DNA of 50,100 nucleotides from Anaeromassilibacillus sp. An172. GTDB lineage: Bacteria; Bacillota; Clostridia; Oscillospirales; Acutalibacteraceae. Both the position numbers and the translations under genes were made by a program. Positions 1 through 8,720 of the stretch are shown here, piece by piece. Each line of letters starts with the position of its first letter. The stretch's first letter is position 1. Location of the stretch: contig NZ_NFKS01000024.1 of the NCBI RefSeq assembly GCF_002160515.1, positions 1 through 50,100 of the forward strand. The letters run 5' to 3'. The notes beneath the pieces are model-generated. The model had not been told where the DNA came from. It made no database searches and worked only from the letters and a program-made list of their open reading frames with translations.

Positions 1-63
1 AAAATTTCAATATACGATGTATCATTGATTCAGACAATTATTGCAAATAAATAATCTCAATAA

Positions 64-86
64 ATTATCCGCAAACAGCGGATAAT
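64..86. repeat. Short hairpin in the left-edge non-coding stretch
   Basis: Perfect 9-bp inverted repeat ATTATCCGC/GCGGATAAT with a five-base loop. No T-run follows. The first 147 bases hold no gene I can support; they contain this hairpin and the terminator-like one after it. Confidence 0.45.
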
Positions 87-105
87 GAGAATCTTTATTA
101 TGAAC

Positions 106-146
106 AACAGCAGCAGTCCGATGAAAGTCGGGCTGCTGTTTGTTTT
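106..146 (+). terminator. Rho-independent terminator of a plus-strand unit left of the window
   Basis: AACAGCAGC pairs with GCTGCTGTT around a partly paired interior, followed by TTTGTTTT. The T-run is on the plus strand, so it would end a transcript entering from the left. It may also serve the convergent DUF4363 gene weakly. Confidence 0.6.
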
Positions 147-147
147 C

Positions 148-528
148 CTAAAGAATATTTGAAATATGCGGAAGTTCGTTGTCCATTATGGTTTTTAAAT
201 CCTCTTTGAGCTTTTCTGCTGTCAGAAGGAAATCAAACTCTTCACCGTTTTCAAGGCAGAATGTCATTTCTTTTATATCAGATGAAATCTCAACAGTTTT
301 TTCATGTTGGATAAACATATTTATTGTGGGATTGGATTTAGTCCAAAGGTCGGAAACCTCGTGGCAGATTTCTACAGCTTCCGAAGTTTGGTCGTTTCTG
401 CAAAGCTCTGTTGCCTGTTCAATAAGGCGTATACTTTCATTTGCAGGATTGAAAACAACATACAGTTCAAAAAAAGCGGCGGCAATTGTGAAAATCAAAA
501 AAATTACGGCAAGGTAAATTCTCTTCAT
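148..528 (-). CDS. DUF4363 family membrane-anchored protein
   Basis: A 126-residue protein with one N-terminal hydrophobic segment (about residues 4-24) and a soluble helical, acidic remainder probably outside the membrane. Sequence style and position match DUF4363 proteins, which in Clostridia usually sit directly behind a DUF421 gene, as here: its start overlaps the DUF421 stop by four bases, so the two are likely translationally coupled. No catalytic motif is visible and the function is unknown; a partner role for the DUF421 protein is inference. Confidence 0.75.
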   Translation of the reverse strand: MKRIYLAVIFLIFTIAAAFFELYVVFNPANESIRLIEQATELCRNDQTSEAVEICHEVSDLWTKSNPTINMFIQHEKTVEISSDIKEMTFCLENGEEFDFLLTAEKLKEDLKTIMDNELPHISNIL

Positions 529-1205
529 ATGTTTTTGCTCTCTTTCAGGATTATTGAAGTTATTTTCTTTTTGTCCGCAGTAAGTATGAAAATATCTTCC
601 TTTCTAAGTTTAAGCTCTGAAAGTCTTTTTAAAAGAATTTCTTCATTCATGCCGCACAGCTTTAAGGAATTGCTTAAAATTTCCCCGTCGTTGATAACCA
701 CAGCCTCTATGCCGTCATCTTTTGTTTTGATTTTTGATTGTGCGCAGTTTGGAGTTCTGTAGGGAGGCTTTTGAAGAACACTTATTGAGCCGTTAGTTTC
801 GGCGATACAGTACTGAACCTCGTTTAGTGAAAAAATATTTAACTGCCTTAACTGAGCGCAAAGGTCTTCGGTGCTTATTCTAAGCCTTTTCATCTGACTT
901 TCTAAAAGCTTTCCGTCCTCAATAAGAAGTACAGGACTTCCGCAGATAAGCTTGCGGAATTTGCTCTTTTTCAGCATAATCACACTGAATATTATCTCCA
1001 TGGACATAAGCACAAGTATTGGAATAATGCCGCTTAAAAGAGGTTGGGAAGTGTTTTGGAGAGGTATTGCGGCAATATCGGAAATTATCAGTGTTATTAC
1101 AAGCTCGGAGGTTTGCATATCGCTGATTTGCCTTTTTCCCATTATGCGCATGGCGGCTATTATAAAAACATATATCAGCGCAGATCTGACAGCGGAAATA
1201 AACAT
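525..1205 (-). CDS. DUF421 (YetF-like) membrane protein
   Basis: A 226-residue protein with hydrophobic N-terminal segments (about residues 4-20, 33-50 and 55-78) followed by a cytoplasmic alpha/beta region. The hallmark MGKRQ...ELVITLIISDIAAIPL stretch after the first membrane segment identifies DUF421. B. subtilis has several such paralogues (YetF, YdfS), some linked to spore or envelope properties, but the biochemical role is unknown. A strong AAAGGAGG site precedes the ATG. It is divergent from the germinant receptor operon, which fits but does not prove a spore-related role. Confidence 0.85.
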   Translation of the reverse strand: MFISAVRSALIYVFIIAAMRIMGKRQISDMQTSELVITLIISDIAAIPLQNTSQPLLSGIIPILVLMSMEIIFSVIMLKKSKFRKLICGSPVLLIEDGKLLESQMKRLRISTEDLCAQLRQLNIFSLNEVQYCIAETNGSISVLQKPPYRTPNCAQSKIKTKDDGIEAVVINDGEILSNSLKLCGMNEEILLKRLSELKLRKEDIFILTADKKKITSIILKESKNI

Positions 1206-1257
1206 GGTATTCCTCCTTTTTCCAATGTATTATTCCCGCTGTCCTTATTTTTATTCC

Positions 1258-1285
1258 TTGTAAACAGATACAAAAAAAGTATAAT
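1258..1285 (+). promoter_or_regulatory. Candidate promoter of the germinant receptor operon
   Basis: TTGTAA and a consensus TATAAT are separated by 16 bases, 38 bases ahead of the preferred start. Germinant receptor operons are normally transcribed by forespore sigma-G; this looks sigma-A-like, so the assignment is tentative. Confidence 0.4.
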
Positions 1286-1322
1286 ACAGTAAAAATTGCC
1301 AATGCTCTTATTGGTGATGTAT

Positions 1323-2780
1323 ATGGATAAATCTCTTAAAAAAAATATTTTGGATTTTAAGGAGATGTTTTCTTCTTCGGCGGATTTTACCATAAGGGAG
1401 TTTAAGATTAACACACCTAAAGGGAAAAATGCCGCCGTCTTTACAATGGAGGGAATGTGCAACAAGGAAACCTTGGCAATTTCCGTTATAAACCCCATTA
1501 TGGGATGCAGATACAGAAGTGACAATGGGTGTGAACTCCTCGAAGTTATAAAAACCTCTGTTATAACAGCCTCGGAAATGGTGGATGTAAAGGACACGGA
1601 AATGTTTCTTACACTGCTTATGTCGGGGTTTGCAATAATTGCCGTTGACGGATGCGAAAATATGTTGGCAATAGGCTTGCAGGGTTTTTCTTTCAGAAGT
1701 GTATCCGAACCATCCGGAGAAACCATACAGAGAGGCTCCAGGGAAGGCTTTGTAGAACCTCTGAGAATAAATATGACCCTTATCAGACGAAGAATAAAAA
1801 GCCCTAAGCTTGTGTTTGAAACTATGACCGTGGGAACACTTTCAAAAACTCAAATATGTTTATGTTATCTTTCAGACAGAACCTCAAAGCAGATTTTAAA
1901 AAAGCTGAAAGAGGAACTTAATAAATGCGACTTGGAAACAGTGCTGGCGGCGGGATATCTTGTTCCTTTTTTAGAGGAAAATGAGGAAAAATCTCTGTTT
2001 ACAGGTGTGGGAATTTCTGAAAGACCGGATACAGTATGCGGAAAAATCACGGAAGGACGAATTGCAATTATGATTGACGGTTCGCCCTCTGTGCTTTATG
2101 TACCGAAGCTTTTTATTGAAAACTTTCAGAGCTTTGATGACTATTCCAACAGACCATATTACGCCGCTTTTACGAGGATTTTAAAATATATCTCTTTTCT
2201 TGCGGCTATCTATATCCCCGGACTTTATGTGGCTTTTGCAACCTTTCATCCGGAGCTTTTTCCGCCTGGAATACTTTCAAAAATAGTAAGCTCTGTTACA
2301 CAGACACCTCTGCCGCTGATGCTGGAAGTTTTGCTTATACATTTTATATATGAAATTATGAGAGAAGCAGGATTGAGAATACCAAAACCTTTAGGACATG
2401 CGGTTGGTATTGTGGGCGCACTTGTAATAGGCGAATCTGCCGTAAGCGCCGGAATTATAGGTTCTCCGACACTTATGGTTGTGGCAATAGCGGCAATCGC
2501 TTCCTACACCATACCGGATTTGTACCCCTGTATAACAATTTTAAGACTTGTGTATATAATATGCGGAGGTATTTTGGGGTTGTGGGGAATAGTGCTTGTA
2601 TCATTTGTTATGCTTTTAAATCTCTGCGGAAAAAACAGCTTCGGTGTTCCTTACGCTTCGCCTTTTGCGCCTTTTATGCCCTGGGCGATGCGTGACACTT
2701 TTATAAGGGCAAGCTGGAAAAAGCTTGCTAAAAAGGTTTTGAAAATTCAAGATGTCAAAGGAGCTGATGAAGAGCAATGA
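1323..2780 (+). CDS. Spore germinant receptor subunit A (GerA family)
   Basis: About 485 residues: a soluble N-terminal region (to about residue 270) and a membrane region with several hydrophobic segments to about residue 450, the GerAA/GerKA layout. Conserved GerA features include the FIENFQSFDDYSNRPYYA stretch before the membrane part, the IVGALVIGESAVSAGIIGSP segment, and a P-rich MPWAMRDTFIRA tail. These receptors sit in the spore inner membrane and sense germinants. I chose ATG 1323, which has GGTGAT six bases upstream, over an upstream TTG at 1296. It overlaps the B subunit gene by four bases. Confidence 0.92.
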   Translation: MDKSLKKNILDFKEMFSSSADFTIREFKINTPKGKNAAVFTMEGMCNKETLAISVINPIMGCRYRSDNGCELLEVIKTSVITASEMVDVKDTEMFLTLLMSGFAIIAVDGCENMLAIGLQGFSFRSVSEPSGETIQRGSREGFVEPLRINMTLIRRRIKSPKLVFETMTVGTLSKTQICLCYLSDRTSKQILKKLKEELNKCDLETVLAAGYLVPFLEENEEKSLFTGVGISERPDTVCGKITEGRIAIMIDGSPSVLYVPKLFIENFQSFDDYSNRPYYAAFTRILKYISFLAAIYIPGLYVAFATFHPELFPPGILSKIVSSVTQTPLPLMLEVLLIHFIYEIMREAGLRIPKPLGHAVGIVGALVIGESAVSAGIIGSPTLMVVAIAAIASYTIPDLYPCITILRLVYIICGGILGLWGIVLVSFVMLLNLCGKNSFGVPYASPFAPFMPWAMRDTFIRASWKKLAKKVLKIQDVKGADEEQ

Positions 2781-3835
2781 GATTAAAAGGAAATGTTCGT
2801 TCTTTTAGCTTTTATCTTTTTATGGCGGTGGTGCAGATTTCTGCCTTTTTCGGATTTTTTGCCCATTTACCTCAAGGAGTGACGGCTTACGGGATAATTT
2901 TAGCTCTGCCTTTTGTTTTTGTGATATCCGCAGTTATTATGTGCTTTGCCTTTAAGCTTTTTGATAACTATGGAAGCGACACATCAAAAGCTCTGAAAAA
3001 AGGTTTGCCCTCATCAGCTATTGTTTATAAATACGTTTTAAGCGTATTTTTGCTTCTTGCCGCCATTATAACGGTTATGAGGTATACGGATTTTGTTTCT
3101 GAATGTATCAATAAGGAAGTATCACCTGTAATCCTTATATTTCTTACAATGTGCGGTGTTCTTTACGGAAGCTGTAAAGGCCTTGAAGCTATGTGCGGAG
3201 CAAACGGCATTATATTTACTGTCTGCGTGATTTTGCTTACGGTGCTGTTTATCGGTTTAATTCCTCAAATCAGCATTGATGAAGGCACTGTTGCAGGATT
3301 TTCTGAAACGGGAATTTTTTCTGTTTTAAGTTCACTTGTGTACTTGATTTCAGGGTTGAGCGCTTTGCCTCTTTGTATAATCCTTTCAGAAAAATCTAAA
3401 GGCAACAACAGACGCTCTGCCGCAGGTTTTCTTTTAATTTATTATCTTACTGCGATTATTTCAGTTGTTTTTGTAATTGTTTGTCTCGGTGTGTTTTCAC
3501 TTCAGGAGAATAACCCTCTTTACGCTCTTTCAAAGCTTTCGGGAATGAGCGTAATTGAGGAAAATGACGGATTATTCTTTATAGTAAGAACAGCCTTTGT
3601 ATTTTTAGAGCTTTCGGGATATGCAATAGGGTTTTCTTCACTTTTTGAAAGAAGCGGAAGCAGAAAGAGCAGTATCGTTTTTTGCCTGCTGACTTTTGTC
3701 ATAAGTGAAATTCTCTATGAATTTTTAAAGCTCAGAGCGGATATTTTTGCATATGGAATTATATTTGGAATTGTGCTTATCTCGGTGGTTGCGGCGGTAT
3801 TTTTTAAAAGGTCGGTAACAGGAGGGACAAAATGA
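2777..3835 (+). CDS. Spore germinant receptor subunit B (GerB family, APC-like permease)
   Basis: A 352-residue, very hydrophobic protein with about ten membrane segments, the length and layout of GerAB/GerKB (spore germination permease, amino acid-polyamine-organocation superfamily). In characterised receptors the B subunit binds the germinant. It overlaps both neighbours by ATGA junctions, giving the standard A-B-C gene order and tight coupling. No ligand can be predicted from sequence alone. Confidence 0.9.
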   Translation: MRLKGNVRSFSFYLFMAVVQISAFFGFFAHLPQGVTAYGIILALPFVFVISAVIMCFAFKLFDNYGSDTSKALKKGLPSSAIVYKYVLSVFLLLAAIITVMRYTDFVSECINKEVSPVILIFLTMCGVLYGSCKGLEAMCGANGIIFTVCVILLTVLFIGLIPQISIDEGTVAGFSETGIFSVLSSLVYLISGLSALPLCIILSEKSKGNNRRSAAGFLLIYYLTAIISVVFVIVCLGVFSLQENNPLYALSKLSGMSVIEENDGLFFIVRTAFVFLELSGYAIGFSSLFERSGSRKSSIVFCLLTFVISEILYEFLKLRADIFAYGIIFGIVLISVVAAVFFKRSVTGGTK

Positions 3836-4419
3836 AAAAGGTTTATCTTTCTTTTATAGCTTTTATGCTGGTGCTTTCCTTTTCCTCCTGCGCAATAACA
3901 GAAGTAAACGAAAAGGCGATAATTGAGGGAGTTTTTGTAAATGAATCGGGCGGACAGCTTGAATATACCTTTGCAGTGCCTCTTTATGAAGAGGAAGAGA
4001 TTACCCAGGAATATATAACGGTTACGGCGGAAAATTTGGAAACAGCATTTGACGGATTGGAGAAAGTGACGGCAAAAAAGCCTTTTCCGGGTCAAAACAA
4101 ATATGTTATTCTATCGGACAATCTTAATTCAGAACAGGTAAAAGAAGTTCTTAAAGATATGTCGGCTGATTATGAATGGAGAAAGGACTGCGTTTTCTTT
4201 TTTGCCGACGATAAAGCTTTTGATTATATCCGTGAAGAAAAGATAACATCGGAACACATCGTGGATTTTATAGAAATATACAATGCGAAGAACCGCAAAA
4301 AGACAACCGGACTTTTTAAAGCGGAAAAAGCCTCAAAAGAGGAATTATATGAATATATTTTCCCTGTATTTACCATAGAAGAGGAGGGACTTTCTGAGAA
4401 AGGAACCAGAACAATCTGA
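3832..4419 (+). CDS. Short GerC-type germinant receptor lipoprotein
   Basis: A 195-residue protein with a hydrophobic signal and a possible lipobox ending FSSC at Cys20, followed by an N-terminal GerC-like domain (EKAIIEGVFV..., then ...LKDMSADYEWRKDCVFFFADDKA...). GerC subunits are normally about 370-400 residues; the C-terminal half is absent. I looked beyond the stop for a continuation in another frame and found only AT-rich non-coding sequence. Position as third gene of the A-B-C operon supports the call. It could be a natural single-domain form or a truncated, impaired gene. Confidence 0.75.
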   Translation: MKKVYLSFIAFMLVLSFSSCAITEVNEKAIIEGVFVNESGGQLEYTFAVPLYEEEEITQEYITVTAENLETAFDGLEKVTAKKPFPGQNKYVILSDNLNSEQVKEVLKDMSADYEWRKDCVFFFADDKAFDYIREEKITSEHIVDFIEIYNAKNRKKTTGLFKAEKASKEELYEYIFPVFTIEEEGLSEKGTRTI

Positions 4420-4532
4420 AAAAATATACAAAAATAACGTCATATTTTTTGTTAATGTGTCAATGAAAAACTAAAAATTCAACGAATTTAGAGAGATTTT
4501 CAAAAAAATTTTATTTTTATACAATAAAAGGC

Positions 4533-4561
4533 TTTAAAAAAATATTGCTTTGAGGTATAAT
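4533..4561 (+). promoter_or_regulatory. Candidate hprK promoter
   Basis: TTTAAA, a 17-base spacer and a perfect TATAAT lie about 47 bases ahead of the hprK ATG in an otherwise featureless AT-rich gap (4420-4607). It would start the housekeeping run. Confidence 0.55.
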
Positions 4562-4607
4562 AAAGACTGATAATTTATAATAAATTTTAGAAAAGGTCGG
4601 TGTTATT

Positions 4608-5579
4608 ATGCCTGTTGAGTTTAAAGTTCCGCTTACAAAAGTTGTTAAAGAGTTGTCGCTGGAGCCGTTATTTCTTCCGGATGACTATGAAAATATTCAG
4701 ATAAGTTCAATGGATGTCAACAGACCCGGTCTTGCTCTTACGGGGTATCTTGATTTCTTTGATAAAACAAGAATTATAATTTTCGGTAAAACCGAATATT
4801 CATACCTTGCACGTTTCGGCAGCGAACAGCAAAGACATGTGATTGAAAATCTTTTCAAGCTGAAGCCGCCGGCAATTATAATCGCCAGAAACCTTCCGGA
4901 AAAGGATGAGATTTTATCCACAGCAAAGCTTTACGATATTCCGGTGCTTCGCTCACCTGATTCAACATCATCTCTTTCCGCTTCACTTGTATCATTCCTC
5001 AGCGTTGAGCTTGCTCCGAGAATTACAAGACACGGAGTTTTGGTTGAGGTATACGGCGAAGGCTGCTTGCTTATAGGCGACAGCGGTGTTGGTAAAAGCG
5101 AAACAGCTATTGAGCTTATAAAAAGAGGTCATCGTCTTATTGCAGATGATGCCGTTGAAATAAGAAGAGTTTCAAAAACTTCTCTGGTTGGTTCATCTCC
5201 TGACAATATCAGACACTTTATCGAGGTTAGAGGCGTTGGTATTATAAATGCCCGCAGAATCTTCGGTATGGGTGCTGTAAAGCTTACAGAGAAAATCAAC
5301 ATGGTTATAAATATGGAGCTTTGGGACAGCACAAAGGTTTACGACAGAATGGGTCTTGAAAATGAGTACATGGAGATACTTGGAATTGATGTTCCTGTTT
5401 TGACTATCCCTGTTAAGCCCGGACGAAACCTTGCTATCATTATTGAAGTTGCTGCCATGAATAACCGTCAGAAGAAAATGGGCTACAACGGAGCTCAGGA
5501 GCTTTTGCAGAGCTTGGGTATGGATGTTACCCCAACAGAGGTTCATAAGAAAAAAATTATCACAAACTGGAAGGCATAA
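4608..5579 (+). CDS. hprK: HPr kinase/phosphorylase
   Basis: Phosphorylates and dephosphorylates the regulatory serine of HPr, the central step of Firmicutes carbon catabolite control. The 323 residues match the family length. The C-terminal catalytic half has the P-loop GDSGVGKSE (from about residue 157), a preceding RHGVLVEV with the conserved His near 140, and the downstream signature ...IEVRGVGIINARRIFG. It is first in a run with murB, rapZ and whiA, an arrangement typical of Clostridia. AGAAAAGGT precedes the start. Confidence 0.96.
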   Translation: MPVEFKVPLTKVVKELSLEPLFLPDDYENIQISSMDVNRPGLALTGYLDFFDKTRIIIFGKTEYSYLARFGSEQQRHVIENLFKLKPPAIIIARNLPEKDEILSTAKLYDIPVLRSPDSTSSLSASLVSFLSVELAPRITRHGVLVEVYGEGCLLIGDSGVGKSETAIELIKRGHRLIADDAVEIRRVSKTSLVGSSPDNIRHFIEVRGVGIINARRIFGMGAVKLTEKINMVINMELWDSTKVYDRMGLENEYMEILGIDVPVLTIPVKPGRNLAIIIEVAAMNNRQKKMGYNGAQELLQSLGMDVTPTEVHKKKIITNWKA

Positions 5580-5618
5580 TCCAAAATTTTAATATTCTAA
5601 TTATTATTAGGAGGATTT

Positions 5619-6536
5619 ATGACAGATTCTCAGATAAAAAATACTTTTTGCGAGAAAGCCCTTGAATGTGGCTGTGACCTGCTTATGGATGAGCCCATGA
5701 GCAGGCACACCACTTTTAAAATAGGAGGACCGGCGGAAATTTTTGTGGAAGCAAAAACCGTTGAAACTCTGAAAAAATTGGTTTCTTGGGCTGAGGAAAG
5801 CAAATTAAAATATATGCTGCTGGGAAACGGCAGCAATCTTCTTGTCAGTGACAAGGGGATAGAGGGCGCAGTGATTACACTGGGCGGAGAATTTAAAGAT
5901 ATAAGACTTGTTTCAGAGGATACAATAGCCTGCGGAGCCGGTGTAACTTTAGCAAAACTCAGCTCCTTTGCTCTTGAAAACTCTCTTGAAGGTCTTGAGT
6001 TTGCCTGGGGAATACCGGGAACCGTCGGGGGAGCTGTGTTTATGAATGCAGGCGCTTACGGCGGAGAGATAAAAGATGTGCTTAAAACCTGCCGTCACAT
6101 GACACAGGACGGTCAGGTTGTGACTTTGTCAGAAAATGATTTTAATTTCGGATACAGAAAGAGTATCTATAAAGAAAACAAGTGGACTATTTTAGACTGC
6201 GTTTTCAAACTGAAAAAAGGCAATAAAGAGGACATAAAGGCAAAAATGACAGACTTTATGAACAGAAGAACCTCTAAACAGCCTTTGGAATACCCAAGCG
6301 CCGGAAGTGTATTTAAAAGACCGGAGGGAAATTTTGCCGGAACACTGATTGAACAGTGCGGACTGAAAGGAACTTCCGTTGGCGGCGCATGTGTAAGCGA
6401 AAAACACGCAGGTTTTATTGTCAATAAGGGCGGAGCAACCTGCAAGGATGTCTGCGACCTGGTAGAATTGATACAGAAAACCGTTAAAGATGAAACAGGT
6501 TATCAGCTGGAAAGAGAATTGATAATCGTGGAATGA
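5619..6536 (+). CDS. murB: UDP-N-acetylenolpyruvoylglucosamine reductase
   Basis: FAD- and NADPH-dependent reductase of the second committed step of peptidoglycan precursor synthesis. At 305 residues it is the short, Bacillus-like form. The FAD-binding part shows TTFKIGGPAEIFVEA and LLGNGSNLLVSD; the catalytic part shows NFGYRKS, the serine motif YPSAGSVFKRP, and the C-terminal Glu region QLERELIIVE. AGGAGGA precedes the ATG. It follows hprK by about 40 bases and is probably cotranscribed. Confidence 0.96.
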   Translation: MTDSQIKNTFCEKALECGCDLLMDEPMSRHTTFKIGGPAEIFVEAKTVETLKKLVSWAEESKLKYMLLGNGSNLLVSDKGIEGAVITLGGEFKDIRLVSEDTIACGAGVTLAKLSSFALENSLEGLEFAWGIPGTVGGAVFMNAGAYGGEIKDVLKTCRHMTQDGQVVTLSENDFNFGYRKSIYKENKWTILDCVFKLKKGNKEDIKAKMTDFMNRRTSKQPLEYPSAGSVFKRPEGNFAGTLIEQCGLKGTSVGGACVSEKHAGFIVNKGGATCKDVCDLVELIQKTVKDETGYQLERELIIVE

Positions 6537-6554
6537 TTTATATATTTATTGATT

Positions 6555-6582
6555 AAAACCGCTGAGAAGAAAAGCGGTTTTT
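6555..6582 (+). terminator. Weak intergenic hairpin between murB and rapZ
   Basis: AAAACCGCT pairs with AGCGGTTTT around a nine-base loop, with the T-run mostly inside the stem. It may attenuate rather than end transcription, since rapZ follows within 35 bases. Confidence 0.45.
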
Positions 6583-6616
6583 AAATCGGGAAGTTAGTCA
6601 AAGGGAATGAGTGTAA

Positions 6617-7483
6617 ATGGAATTTGTGATTATAACCGGTTCATCAGGAGCCGGAAAAACAAACGTGCTTCATATGATGGAGGATATAGGATTTTACTGC
6701 GTGGACAATATACCGCCTGCGCTGCTTTCTACTCTTTATGACCTGTGCAACACAACTTCTGACAAAAGAATGAAGCGTGTTGCTGTGGTTATAGACGTAA
6801 GAGGAGGAAACGTGTTTGATACCCTTGTAAAGGAGCTGAGCAAATTCCGCAAGGAGGGAAAAAATGTAAAAATTCTTTTCCTGGACGCCAAAAACGATAC
6901 ACTTCTTATACGCTATAAGGAAACAAGAAGAAAGCACCCATTGACGGACTTGTACTCAAACATAACAATTAAAGATGCGGTAGAGCTTGAAAAACAGCTT
7001 TTAAAACCGATAAAAGCCAACGCAGATTACATTATAGACACCACAAACATGTCGCTGAAGCTGCTGCGTGAGCGTGTGGCAACATTGTTTTTGGAAAATG
7101 TCAAAGACGGGCTTATTGTCACCTGTATGTCCTACGGTTTTAAATACGGTATTCCACTTGAAGCCGATTTGCTGCTTGACGTAAGGTGTCTGCCAAACCC
7201 CTTTTACATAGATGAGCTTAAAAAACAGACCGGCCTTGATGAACCGGTCAGAAGCTATGTTATGGGTTTTGAGGAATCCGTGGAGATGGCAAACAGATAT
7301 CTGGAGTTTTTGAAATACACTCTGCCTCTTTACAGAAAAGAGGGCAAAAGCGAACTGGTTATTGGGGTCGGCTGTACGGGAGGAAAGCACCGTTCCGTAA
7401 CTATTGCCTGCTATCTCAATACAAAGCTTACCGAGGCCGGATACAGAAGCGGTATTCATCACCGTGATATATGGAAGCCTTAA
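6617..7483 (+). CDS. rapZ: RNase adapter / nucleotide-binding protein RapZ (YvcJ)
   Basis: The 288-residue length and motifs match RapZ/YvcJ: P-loop GSSGAGKTNVLHMMEDIGFYCVDNIPP near the N-terminus, the LFLDAKNDTLLIRYKETRRKHPL block, and the C-terminal GVGCTGGKHRSVTIACYL signature. In E. coli RapZ controls glmZ RNA decay; in Firmicutes YvcJ is a nucleotide-binding protein of less defined role. Its usual downstream neighbour yvcK (gluconeogenesis factor) is missing here and whiA follows directly. Confidence 0.94.
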   Translation: MEFVIITGSSGAGKTNVLHMMEDIGFYCVDNIPPALLSTLYDLCNTTSDKRMKRVAVVIDVRGGNVFDTLVKELSKFRKEGKNVKILFLDAKNDTLLIRYKETRRKHPLTDLYSNITIKDAVELEKQLLKPIKANADYIIDTTNMSLKLLRERVATLFLENVKDGLIVTCMSYGFKYGIPLEADLLLDVRCLPNPFYIDELKKQTGLDEPVRSYVMGFEESVEMANRYLEFLKYTLPLYRKEGKSELVIGVGCTGGKHRSVTIACYLNTKLTEAGYRSGIHHRDIWKP

Positions 7484-7512
7484 AACTTAAATATTTTCAC
7501 CAGAGGTAACTA

Positions 7513-8478
7513 ATGTCTTTTTCGTCAGATGTAAAAAAAGAGCTTTGCTCTTTGCAGATAAATCCGGAGGATAATTTGGCTGTTGAAAGAACAGTGGCGG
7601 AGTGTTACGGAATGCTGCTGTTTGGAAAAAAGTTTTCCTTTAATGAAATAAGTCTTGCAACTGAAAGCCGTGCAACGGCGGGGAAATTTGTAAATTTTCT
7701 CACAGGACTTTTTTCACCTCCTCCGATTATTGATACTATAAGGTCTTTAAAAACAAAAAATAATGAAATACGGCTTTATACTGTCAGGGTGGTAAATACA
7801 GATGAATGTCTGAGAATTTTTGAAAAATTCGGTCATGACAGGTCACAGATAAACCTGCGTATAAATATGGCAAATATTGACGATGATACAGTATCGGACT
7901 TTTTGCGAGGAGTTTTTCTGTCCTGCGGTTCTGTGACAGACCCTGCAAAAACCTATCACCTTGAATTTATTGTTTCAACAAAAAGTCTTTGCACAGATTT
8001 GTGCAGAATAATAGAGGATGCCGGAGACTATTCCATAAAGCCAAAGGTTATCCAGCGTTCGGGCGTGTATGTTATATACATAAAGGAAAGCTCACAAATA
8101 CACGAGTTTTTGAAGCTTGCCGGCGCCGAAGAAAGTTTAAAGAAATTTGAAGAAGAAAAGAATATAAAAGAGCTTAGAAACAGCGTAAACAGGTTGAGCA
8201 ACTCAGAGGTTGCCAATATAAAAAAGACCGCTAACGCCTATCTGAAGCATATGAAAGCCATAAAAATAATCGAAAACAGCTGCGGACTTGACGCACTTCC
8301 TCCGGAGCTTGAGGAGATTGCAAAAATAAGGATGGAAAATCCGGAGCTTTCACTGAGAGGTTTGGGAGAAATGCTCACACCTCCCATAAGCCGAAGCGGT
8401 GTAAACCACAGGCTTGAAAAAATCATGGAAATTGCCCAGTCAATCAGCGGAGCAGGCTCCGTGGAAGATAAGGAGTGA
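7513..8478 (+). CDS. whiA: DNA-binding protein WhiA
   Basis: A 321-residue WhiA-type protein: an N-terminal LAGLIDADG-like fold lacking nuclease residues (FLRGVFLSCGSVTDPAKTYHLEF), then a C-terminal helix-turn-helix (...LSLRGLGEMLTPPISRSGVNHRLEKI). WhiA controls sporulation in actinomycetes and affects division and chromosome segregation in Bacillus. Start is the ATG after CAGAGGTAAC; its TGA overlaps the GTG alternative start of xseB. Confidence 0.95.
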   Translation: MSFSSDVKKELCSLQINPEDNLAVERTVAECYGMLLFGKKFSFNEISLATESRATAGKFVNFLTGLFSPPPIIDTIRSLKTKNNEIRLYTVRVVNTDECLRIFEKFGHDRSQINLRINMANIDDDTVSDFLRGVFLSCGSVTDPAKTYHLEFIVSTKSLCTDLCRIIEDAGDYSIKPKVIQRSGVYVIYIKESSQIHEFLKLAGAEESLKKFEEEKNIKELRNSVNRLSNSEVANIKKTANAYLKHMKAIKIIENSCGLDALPPELEEIAKIRMENPELSLRGLGEMLTPPISRSGVNHRLEKIMEIAQSISGAGSVEDKE

Positions 8479-8480
8479 AA

Positions 8481-8696
8481 ATGATGGCGGCAGAAAAAAA
8501 GAAAAAAAGCGATAAAGGATTTACTTTTGAAGAGGGATGCAAACGCCTTGAGGAGATAGTGGCACAGCTGTCGGGGGGCGAAGTGACTCTTGAAAAAAAT
8601 ATAGAGCTTTATAAAGAAGGCAGCGAGATTTTAAACGCCTGCAATGAAATGCTTGAACAGGCAAAGGGCGTTATCAAAGTTGTTGACAAGGATTGA
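8481..8696 (+). CDS. xseB: Exodeoxyribonuclease VII small subunit
   Basis: A small acidic helical protein with the family signature FEEGCKRLEEIVAQLSGGEVTLEKNIELYKEGSEI and a LEQAKGVIKVV tail. XseB binds the XseA catalytic subunit to form exonuclease VII. ATG 8481, six bases after AAGGAG, is preferred over the GTG at 8475 overlapping whiA. The large-subunit gene xseA, usually directly upstream, is not in this window. Confidence 0.93.
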   Translation: MMAAEKKKKSDKGFTFEEGCKRLEEIVAQLSGGEVTLEKNIELYKEGSEILNACNEMLEQAKGVIKVVDKD

Positions 8697-8720
8697 TGTT
8701 TCGGAAAGCGGGGAAATAAC

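Noticed and set aside
1175-1726. 183-codon minus-strand frame opposite the GerA gene
   Set aside because: It is antisense to a well-supported gene and spans the divergent promoter region; no ribosome site or recognisable protein.
4420-4607. Continuation of GerC in another frame after a frameshift
   Set aside because: The region is AT rich with stops in all frames and no GerC-like residues.
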